12,688 bases of DNA, from NCBI GenBank assembly GCA_900551585.1, contig URWU01000018.1, forward strand, positions 1-12,688. The letters are read 5' to 3'. The DNA comes from an uncultured Alphaproteobacteria bacterium. Lineage in GTDB: Bacteria > Pseudomonadota > Alphaproteobacteria > RF32 > CAG-239. Of this stretch, positions 1-7,100 are shown one piece after another. The notes under the pieces are model-generated. The model did not search any database. It worked only from the letters and a program-made list of their open reading frames with translations, and was not told the DNA's origin. The position numbers and the translations under genes were made by a program. Numbering within the stretch: position 1 is the first letter of the stretch; every line of letters begins with the position of its first letter.

Positions 1-522
1 TTTTAACGCCATCACCATATTTTTGTTTCCAAGTTTTTGTTTTAATTTTTGCTGCAGCTTAATGTTAAAACAGATTTAGGAACTTGCTGCAATTAACTTT
101 ATTGTTTAACTAAATTTTTGATTTTTGTAAAACGGTAAGCAGGGAAAAAAGAAAGCTTTCTGTTTTGAGCGGAGTCATTGGCAAAGGTATCAATTCCCGA
201 GCTTCTTATCCGCGTTTGCCCCGAATTCAGAACTCTTAAAATTTAATTGATTGCCGGATTGTTGAGCTTTTGGCAGTTGCAATCCCTAAGTTCCCAAATT
301 TGTGTTAAGATTTTTCGGTTCTCTTTCTGGCGATTTATGAACCGTACTGTTAAAAAAAGCTTTGCGCAGCAAAAGCCGTTCACAAGATAAGCGTATCTCG
401 GGAACTTTAACACCAGCAAAAAAATCTGACTCTGTTTGGGTTTTAAGAGACGTATTGTCAACATAATGGTATCGGCCGGTTCAAGCGTGAATACCGATAC
501 ATCATTTTTAAATGTTACGAGC
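1..522. other. Intergenic or gene-poor stretch with no convincing CDS
   Basis: More than 500 bases without a supportable protein gene. The sequence is AT-rich, and the + strand frames are broken by frequent stops. The only longer minus-strand frame (243-524) has no SD site, and its start lies beside the terminator at 523-558. A perfect 10-bp palindrome GAAAGCTTTC lies at 151-160. The element TTGCTGCAATTNAC occurs near 82-97 and again near 556-570, next to the ileS promoter. From about 200 on, several short complementary segments lead into a strong terminator, which is why a structured RNA is considered separately. Confidence 0.6.
165..193 (+). promoter_or_regulatory. Weak candidate sigma70 promoter upstream of the 523-558 terminator
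   Basis: TTGAGC (165-170) and TATCAA (188-193) are separated by exactly 17 bases. Each hexamer matches 4 of 6 consensus positions. It would start a transcript near position 200 that ends at the terminator at 523-558. Such matches occur by chance in AT-rich DNA, so the call rests mainly on the terminator that needs an upstream transcript. Confidence 0.3.
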
Positions 523-558
523 AAAAGAGAGCCTCTGTGAAGAGTCTCTCTTTTTTTT
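200..558 (+). ncRNA. Candidate structured non-coding RNA or orphan 3' transcript end
   Basis: No protein gene explains the strong + strand terminator at 523-558, so some transcript must end there. The segment can form several local helices. CGGTTC (316-321) pairs with GAACCG (339-344). AGATA (385-389) pairs with TATCT (394-398) around an AGCG loop. GTATCGG (469-475) pairs with CCGATAC (494-500). A long-range perfect 8-bp match joins AAGTTCCC (288-295) and GGGAACTT (400-407). I looked for signatures of RNase P RNA, SRP RNA, tmRNA and tRNA and found none. It could equally be the decayed end of a protein gene or the trailer of a transcript beginning before the window. Confidence 0.25.
523..558 (+). 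terminator. Strong Rho-independent terminator
   Basis: AAAAGAGAG (523-531) pairs with CTCTCTTTT (546-554). A single C/T mismatch follows, then CTCT (533-536) pairs with AGAG (541-544) around the loop GTGA. An 8-T run covers 551-558. The transcript it ends is not identifiable. It insulates ileS from upstream transcription. Confidence 0.85.
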
Positions 559-572
559 GCTGCAATTTACAT

Positions 573-601
573 TTGACTCCGCGTTTTTCTTGTATTAAAG
601 T
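573..601 (+). promoter_or_regulatory. Probable sigma70 promoter of ileS
   Basis: TTGACT (573-578, 5/6 to the -35 consensus), a 17-base spacer, then TAAAGT (596-601, 4/6 to the -10 consensus). It sits directly after the upstream terminator and is the best match in the 559-758 gap. Transcription would begin near 608 and leave a leader of about 150 nt. Confidence 0.5.
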
Positions 602-607
602 TAGCGC

Positions 608-758
608 AGTTTTAATCAAATTTATAAGAAAAAGATGTTCAATTTATTCATACATTCCGTTCTTTCTCATATTATCCCTTAGGGGATTCATCTTTTTATA
701 CATAAAAAAACAAGTTTTCCAATCACAATAAAACCATTCAAATTTAGGGTATTTGTCA
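608..758 (+). other. ileS 5' leader with a foldable hairpin
   Basis: This is an unusually long leader for the region. AAAAAGATG (629-637) is perfectly complementary to CATCTTTTT (689-697). Inside the enclosed stretch, ATCCC (674-678) and GGGAT (683-687) form a small stem with loop TTAG, followed by a T-rich run. Such folding could affect expression of the synthetase. I see no T-box motif and no leader peptide rich in Ile codons with an SD site, so regulation is inference only. Confidence 0.3.
746..749 (+). promoter_or_regulatory. ileS ribosome binding site that decides the start
   Basis: AGGG ends 9 bases before ATG at 759 but only 3 bases before the in-frame TTG at 753. The spacing favours ATG 759, so the protein begins MSKYYADV rather than MSMSKYY. 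Confidence 0.55.
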
Positions 759-3700
759 ATGTCTAAATACTATGCTGATGTAAAGGCTAAGCCGGACTTC
801 GTGGAAGTCGAAAAAGAAGTTCTCAAATTTTGGGAAGAAAATAACACTTTTGAAAAATCTGTTCAAAACCGTGACGGCGCTGCAGAATTCGTTTTTTATG
901 ACGGTCCTCCGTTTGCCAACGGCACGCCGCACTATGGCCATATCATGGTTTCTTATGTCAAAGATGTGGTTGCCCGCTACCAGACAATGAACGGCAAAAA
1001 GGTTGAACGCCGTCTGGGTTGGGACTGCCACGGTCTCCCTGCCGAAATGTCTGCCGAAAAACAACTGGGCGTTTCCGGCCGCAAACAGATTGAAGAATTC
1101 GGCGTTGAAAAGTTTAATGATTTCTGCCGCTGCGATGTTTTGAAATATTCCGGCATTTGGGTTGATATGTTCAAACGTATCGGCCGCTGGGTAGATTTCA
1201 ACCATGATTACAAAACCATGGATTTGTCTTTTATGGAAAGCGTTATCAACAACTTCAAACAGCTTTGGGAAAAAGGGCTGGTTTATGAAGATTACCGCGT
1301 TCTGCCTTATTCCTGGGCGGCTGAAACGCCGTTGTCAAACTTTGAGGTCAATCAGGGCTATCAGGACAAAACCGACAATGCGATTACCGTCATGTTCAAA
1401 CTTGAAAACGGCATGAATGTTTTGGTTTGGACCACCACGCCTTGGACTTTGCCGTCAAACCTTATGCTGGCTGTCGGTTTGGATATCGACTATGCCGTTA
1501 TGGAAGAAAACGGCCAGAAATATCTGCTGGCTCAGGCGCTGCTCGGCCGCTACAAAAAGCAGCTGGAACACGCTGTTCAGGTCGGCACGATTAAAGGTAA
1601 AGACTTGGTCGGTTTGAGCTATGAACCGATGTTCCCGTATTTCAAACATTTAAAAGAGCAGGGCGCTTTCCGCGTTTTGAGCGGTGAGTTTGTTTCGACC
1701 GAAGACGGTACCGGCGTGGTGCATATTGCTCCGGGCTTTGGTCAGGACGACTTTGAAGCCTGCCGCGCTTATAAAGAAGATTTTCCGGTTGTCTGCCCTG
1801 TTGACGAAGCCGGCAAGTTTACGGCCGAAGTTCCTGATTATCAGGGCAAACAGGTTTTTGAAACCAATGAGCCGATTATGCAGCTTTTGAAAGAGAAAGG
1901 CATTCTGGTCAAAAAAGAGCAGTATACCCACTCTTATCCTTTCTGCTGGCGGACAGATACCCCGCTGATTTATAAAGCCATGTCCAGCTGGTTTGTCAAA
2001 GTAACAGACTTCCGTGATGACATGGTCAAAAACAATCAGCAGATTAACTGGGTACCGGATCACATTAAAGACGGCCGCTTCGGCAAATGGCTGGAGGGTG
2101 CCCGTGACTGGTCGATTTCGCGCAACCGTTTCTGGGGAACGCCGATTCCGGTTTGGAAATCGGACAATCCGCAGTTTCCGAGAATTGATGTCTTTGGTTC
2201 TGTTGCCGAGATTAAAGAAAAAACCGGTATCGAAGTCACCAATCTGCACAAACCTTATATCGACGATGTGGTTTATCCGAACCCGGATGACCCGTCGGGC
2301 AAAACCATGATGCGCCGCGTCGGCGATGTCTTTGACTGCTGGTTTGAATCCGGCTCAATGCCTTATGCGCAGGTTCATTATCCTTTTGATAACAAAAACT
2401 GGTTTGAAAACCATTTCCCGGCTGATTTTATTGTTGAAGCAATGGACCAGACCCGCGGCTGGTTTTATACACTGACGGTTTTGGGAACTGCTTTGCATAA
2501 TAAACCGGCTTTCAAAAACTGTATCTGCACCGGCCTGCTGATGGCTGAGGGCGGTCAGAAATTGTCTAAACGTTTGAAAAACTATCCTGATCCGAACGAA
2601 GTCTTGGAGACAATCGGTTCTGATGTTTTGCGCTGGTTCCTGGTTTCTTCTCCGGTTTTGAAAGGCGGCAACTTAGCCGTAGACAAAGAGGGTAAAGAGA
2701 TTGCCAAAGCTGCCCGCGTGGCTCTGATTCCGTTGTGGAACGCTTTCTACTTCTTTACGCTTTATGCCAATGCCGAAGGCTATCAGGCCAAAGAAGTGTC
2801 TTCGTCAAACGAGGCGATTGACAATTATATCTTGTCCAAACTCAAACGTCTGAGCCAGATTGTTAAACAAGGGCTTGACACTTATGATGTTTCAATGGCC
2901 ACAAATGAAGTTGCCTCCTTTATGGAAATTCTGAACAACTGGTACATCCGCCGCACGCGTGACCGTTTCTGGGCCGGCGACAAACAGGCCTTTGATGTGC
3001 TTTATACCGTTTTGGTCAATCTGAGCAAAATTTTGGCACCGTTAATGCCTTTTGTCTCGGAATATGTTTTCAAAACTTTGACCGGCGAAGAATCTGTCCA
3101 TTTGACCGATTATCCGCTGCTCGAACAAGTCAAATTAGACGAAAAACTGGTTTCTGAAATGGACTTTCTGCAGGATTTGTGTTCTGCCGGCAAATTCATT
3201 CGTGAGGAAAAGAATCTCCGCAACCGTCTGCCGCTGCAAAGCCTGACCGTTGTCGGTGACAATTTGGGCTTCATCGGCACCCAGTATCAGGACATTATCA
3301 AAGATGAGCTGAATGTCAAAGAGGTTAAGTTGGATAATAATCTTGCCAACTATGCCGAAAAGACGGTTTATCTGTATACCCCGCTGCTGGGTAAGGCTTT
3401 GGGTAAAGAAATGGGTCCGGTTATGGGCGCTTACAAACAGGGCAAATGGCTGCTGAATGCCGACGGCACTCTGAGCATTGCCGGCCAGACTTTGACAACA
3501 GATTTGTTTGAAGTCCGTTTGAATATGAAAGAGGGCGTTGCCGGTCAGTCTTTTGCCGAGAACAAAGCTGTTGTCACCTTGGATACCAATGTGACTGAAG
3601 ACTTGCGCCGCGAGGGCATGGCCAGAGACTTTGTCCGTTTGGTTCAGCAGCTGCGTAAGGATAAAGACTTCAACATTTCCGACCGCATTGAGCTTTGCTA

Positions 3701-3872
3701 TGCAACGGATAATGCTGAGTTGGCCAAGGCTTTGGCTGATAATAAGTCTTATCTCTCTGAGCAGGTTCTTGCTGTCAAAATCACGGACAGCTGTTCAGAC
3801 GGCACAACCGCTGATATTGAAGGAGCCAAAATCACTTTCAATGCCAAGGTCAGCAATGCCAAAGTTGCATAA
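759..3872 (+). CDS. ileS: Isoleucyl-tRNA synthetase, type 2 (eukaryote-like)
   Basis: Charges tRNA-Ile with isoleucine in the cytosol (EC 6.1.1.5). The 1037 residues fit type 2 enzymes. Seen: class I signature HYGH at 58-61 within PPFANGTPHYGH; GWDCHGLPAE shortly after; editing-domain motifs TTTPWTLPSN from 225 and GTGVVHIAPGFGQDD from 317; DCWFESGSMPYAQ at 526-538, characteristic of type 2 rather than the DSGS form of type 1; and the KMSKS-equivalent KLSKR at 601-605. The anticodon-binding part includes WYIRRTRDRFWAG. No C-terminal zinc-finger cysteine cluster is present, as expected for type 2. The signature is the normal HxGH order, not the swapped GxHH form reported for some mupirocin hyper-resistant type 2 enzymes, although type 2 enzymes as a group tend to be less mupirocin-sensitive. 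The gene is intact and monocistronic between two terminators. ATG 759 is preferred over TTG 753 on SD spacing. Confidence 0.98.
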   Translation: MSKYYADVKAKPDFVEVEKEVLKFWEENNTFEKSVQNRDGAAEFVFYDGPPFANGTPHYGHIMVSYVKDVVARYQTMNGKKVERRLGWDCHGLPAEMSAEKQLGVSGRKQIEEFGVEKFNDFCRCDVLKYSGIWVDMFKRIGRWVDFNHDYKTMDLSFMESVINNFKQLWEKGLVYEDYRVLPYSWAAETPLSNFEVNQGYQDKTDNAITVMFKLENGMNVLVWTTTPWTLPSNLMLAVGLDIDYAVMEENGQKYLLAQALLGRYKKQLEHAVQVGTIKGKDLVGLSYEPMFPYFKHLKEQGAFRVLSGEFVSTEDGTGVVHIAPGFGQDDFEACRAYKEDFPVVCPVDEAGKFTAEVPDYQGKQVFETNEPIMQLLKEKGILVKKEQYTHSYPFCWRTDTPLIYKAMSSWFVKVTDFRDDMVKNNQQINWVPDHIKDGRFGKWLEGARDWSISRNRFWGTPIPVWKSDNPQFPRIDVFGSVAEIKEKTGIEVTNLHKPYIDDVVYPNPDDPSGKTMMRRVGDVFDCWFESGSMPYAQVHYPFDNKNWFENHFPADFIVEAMDQTRGWFYTLTVLGTALHNKPAFKNCICTGLLMAEGGQKLSKRLKNYPDPNEVLETIGSDVLRWFLVSSPVLKGGNLAVDKEGKEIAKAARVALIPLWNAFYFFTLYANAEGYQAKEVSSSNEAIDNYILSKLKRLSQIVKQGLDTYDVSMATNEVASFMEILNNWYIRRTRDRFWAGDKQAFDVLYTVLVNLSKILAPLMPFVSEYVFKTLTGEESVHLTDYPLLEQVKLDEKLVSEMDFLQDLCSAGKFIREEKNLRNRLPLQSLTVVGDNLGFIGTQYQDIIKDELNVKEVKLDNNLANYAEKTVYLYTPLLGKALGKEMGPVMGAYKQGKWLLNADGTLSIAGQTLTTDLFEVRLNMKEGVAGQSFAENKAVVTLDTNVTEDLRREGMARDFVRLVQQLRKDKDFNISDRIELCYATDNAELAKALADNKSYLSEQVLAVKITDSCSDGTTADIEGAKITFNAKVSNAKVA

Positions 3873-3893
3873 CCAGGAAACTGATTAATCACC

Positions 3894-3925
3894 ATGCCGC
3901 AGAGATTGTTCTGCGGCATTTTTTT
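3894..3925 (+). terminator. Rho-independent terminator of ileS
   Basis: ATGCCGCAGA (3894-3903) and TCTGCGGCAT (3910-3919) form a perfect 10-bp stem with a 6-base loop, followed by seven T (3919-3925). It starts 21 bases after the ileS stop and separates ileS from the downstream gene. Confidence 0.95.
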
Positions 3926-4009
3926 GTTTTATTTCTGCTTTTTTGCAACCGTCGGACTCATTATTTATTAACCAATCTTGTCTAAGATAATCAATAAATG
4001 TGCCGAAAC

Positions 4010-4080
4010 TGTTACAAATATATGACATCTAGCCGTATTGGACAAAAACTATTGTTTTTTTCTCGAAAATAGGCTATGAT
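4010..4080 (+). promoter_or_regulatory. Promoter region of gene A, related to that of gene B
   Basis: TTGTTT (4052-4057), 17 bases, TATGAT (4075-4080, 5/6 to -10 consensus). Upstream lie TGTTACAAATATATGA (4010-4025) and ATTGGACAAAAA (4037-4048), which recur with one mismatch each before gene B. A second TGTAACAAATATA begins at 4080. TGTTACA and TGTAACA are reverse complements of each other, so they could be operator half-sites about 70 bp apart. That role is inferred; the sequence matches are seen. Confidence 0.6.
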
Positions 4081-4101
4081 GTAACAAATATAAGTTTACC
4101 C

Positions 4102-4105
4102 GGAG
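4102..4105 (+). promoter_or_regulatory. Ribosome binding site of gene A
   Basis: GGAG lies 9 bases before ATG 4115, the first start in the frame after the promoter. Confidence 0.7.
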
Positions 4106-4114
4106 TGTGAAATT

Positions 4115-7100
4115 ATGGCTGAAAATAAAATGACTTTAGACGAAGCAATGAAACTGGCAGGCGGTGATTACCAGGCGATTGATAATGCACAGCTTGCAGA
4201 GATGAATCAGGTATTTGCCAACTCTTTCACGGCACAGGACGGTTCTTATACCGATGATGTCAAATTTGCCGCCAATTCCATGCAGCTTGAAGCGGAAGAG
4301 CGTATCCAAAAACTGGAAAAAGTAGATAATTTTGAACCGAGCGAAATTGACGGAATTATTGCTTTGGCAGACTCTTTGGGCTTTTCGTCTCCTTTGAGAG
4401 ATCAGGCCAAAGCTCTGGCCGAAAAAGCGACCAAACAAAAGACCGAGCTGGAAAGCCAAAATGCGACGGCTCCGGAAAAGACAGAGGAAAATGATACTTC
4501 GGCAAATGACAACGCTCCGAAGCAGGAAACAAATGATGCTGTAAATCAGGACTCTGCTGCCCGCGAAGGTGCTGAGGCGGCCGCTTCGGCCGGAACAGCG
4601 GATACACAGCTGGACGAGAAAGATAATAAGAAAGATCCTGAATATGCCATGGGCGATGAAACATCGTCAGAAGAAGCTCCTCAGCAGGAAGAAAATTTGG
4701 AAGCAACTCAGGAAAGTACAGAAAATGCCGCTCCGGAAACGCCTGATACGCCGGCGCAACAAAATGAGGATGATAACGAAACCGAAACTGCTGATGAAGA
4801 ACAGCTGCAGGCCGGTGAAAACATTCCTGAAGAACAGGCCGCTTTAGAAGCCTTTGATAAAGAATACGGCATTGATACAATGACTGAAGAACAGTTGAAT
4901 AAAAATGCCGAGTTCATGGATGAGATGGACAGAACTTTTGAACCCTTTGCCCGTGACGGACAGGGAAATCTGGTTCATCCGGAATTTCAGGAGGAATTTG
5001 ACGCTTACCAAAACATGGTCATTACCGATGATCAGGGTAATCCGTTGTCAGAGGAAGAACAGAAAAAAGCCAAAGAAGCCTTAAAAGAAACGGCAATGTT
5101 TGAAGCCGGTATGCTGGTCCGCGGTTGCGCCAAAGGCGATTCTCTGGAAACCCAGTATAAAGAAGCTCTGAAGTCTTCTCTGCAAAGAGCGGCCGTCAGC
5201 GTTGGTTTTGCCGCAGAAATTGCCGGCAAGCCTCTTGACCGTGAAACCATCGGCGCTGCTTTTGCCAAAGCGGCTGCTCAGGAGGGCGGAATCAGAGCAA
5301 CCCAAACCGGTATTACGGCCTATGCCGGCAATACCAGCGGCGAAATGACCAAGCTCAGAGACCGTCTGAAAAATAAATTTAAAGAAATTCCCGCCGTTCA
5401 AAAGATGAGCGCAAAAATTGCCGCCTTTGATAAGAGCATGGACGACAGATACGGCAAAAAATGGAAAGTTGCCAAACGCATTGGTAACATTATTGCCAAA
5501 AGAGCTAAAAGCGTAGCAATTTATACCGCGATTGGTGCTGTTGCCGGTTCTTATGCGCCGCTGGCAATGGCCGGTTTGGCTGTTAAAAGCGGTTATGATG
5601 CCTGCAAAGGGATTCAGAAAAAAGCCGCCGCTAACGGTATGGGCTTCTGGGAATATGCAAGAAGCCACAAAGGCGAAGTTGCGATGTCGATGACAACTTC
5701 CGGTCTGGCGATTGCCGGTTCTGCCTTAGGATTGGGTGAAAGCGGCCGTGAGTTGGCCCCGGCTTTGAAAACGGCAACGCGTGTTTTGGCGATTGCTCCG
5801 AATGCCGCTAAAGCAGCTTTCCACGGAATTAAAGCTTTTGCTATCAAAAAAGGCTGGGCTAAAGGTAATGCCGAAGAAGAATTGCAGGCGGCTAAAGAGT
5901 CTTGGGACAGAACTGTTGATGCGACTATCGGTATGATTGCCGGTGCGGCACTCAACGAAGGAATTCAGGAAATGCGTGGTGATGAACCTGCTCCTGAAAA
6001 CGATACGCCGGCTCACGATGCCGCCGCGGCTGCTCAGCAGATGAGTCCGGATGAAATGGCATCTGCGCTTGAACATATGGGATTAAGCCCAGATGTGGTC
6101 GATTCTATGGATCCGATAGCGATGCAGCGTTATATCGATATGCATCCGCAGGATTTTCAACACGCGCAAATGATGATACAGGATAAAGACCATGACGGCA
6201 AGCCCGATTATATGGATCCCGACCATGGCGAAGGCTGGGCAAAAGCAAACGAAACCCAGTTAGATCGCGCGATGGATGCCGACCCGAAAGGGATTAATGA
6301 AATTTTGAATGACGGCAAATGGCATTCTTCTGCCGAGCTGAAAGAAATGATGGAAAAAGGCCAGTTTAACGATGATCAGTTAAAAGCCATTCATGACCTT
6401 GCCGTCAGAGAATTTGACGAGAACGGCAAAATTATTGACGGCGATTTGAAAGCTTACTACGAAAAACTGGCTAAAGAAGCAGCCGACAATGAATTAAAGG
6501 CCGATCCTGATAAACTGCGTGTTTCCGAAGATGAAATTAACAAACCGGATATCAGCAATCAGCCGGCTCGCGGCGAACCGGAATTGACCCCGGCCGAGCA
6601 GAAGATGTATGACGCAATCTTAAATACTATCGGCAAAAATGAAGATATGACTAATCCGGAAATCAGAGCTTCTGTCGAGGGATTGGCCCGTCAGCAGTTT
6701 GAAGACGCCAGAGCTGCCATTATTGCCGGCGATGACGCCAAAGCGGCGGACATCATTTACGGGGTTCATGCGCAGGGTGAAAAAGGCGAACTGGAAACAG
6801 CCACAAAACATGAGGAAGGCGACAGCCGCCGCGTTATCAATGCCAAAGACGGTTTGGTCGAAACCAAAGAAAAACTTGATGCCGCCAAAGAGGCTCTGGC
6901 TCAAGACCCGGATAATGAAAAGCTTCAAAAAGAGGTTGCCAAACTTGAGAAAGAGTTTGATAAAGACAGCATAAAACTTGATAACCGCGAAATCAAACAG
7001 GAACGTTCTGATTTGAAAGACGAAATCAAGCAAGATAAAGAAGCTTTGAAGAGCTATGATAAAGCTCGCGAAACCATTGAGAAAAATGTCGGTCTGAGTT

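Noticed and set aside
337..390. 17-codon small ORF MNRTVKKSFAQQKPFTR
   Set aside because: No SD site upstream, and it lies within the region of candidate RNA helices. A short ORF of this length is expected by chance.
469..500. Possible tRNA-like arm around GGTTCAAG
   Set aside because: GGTTCAAG resembles a T-loop, but no 5-bp T-stem, acceptor stem or anticodon arm can be formed around it.
243..524. Minus-strand 93-residue open frame
   Set aside because: No SD sequence, the start lies beside the + strand terminator hairpin, and the composition suggests no fold or domain.
290..540. Possible decayed gene: frames reading ...FFGSLSGDL, stop, TVLLKKALRSKSRS...VWVLRDVLST, stop, then MVSAGSSVNTDTS...KREPL ending at 538-540
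   Set aside because: The pieces look faintly protein-like and the last stop falls inside the terminator loop, but they need a read-through and a frame change, no SD is present and no family is recognised.
537..731. Plus-strand 64-residue open frame before ileS
   Set aside because: Its ATG-less 5' part lies in the terminator stem and T-run, and the frame crosses the ileS promoter. The Phe/Ile/Leu/Lys-rich translation reflects AT-rich non-coding DNA.
753..758. TTG start for ileS adding two residues
   Set aside because: Only 3 bases from the AGGG, against a normal 9-base spacing for ATG 759.
756..2251. Several long minus-strand frames opposite ileS
   Set aside because: They are shadow frames of a strongly coding, fully conserved IleRS and have no start signals.
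3960..4010. CtrA-like TTAA sites near TTATTTATTAACC
   Set aside because: The required TTAA-N7-TTAA spacing is not met here. The same holds for the TTAA motifs near 61-115 and 12480-12515.
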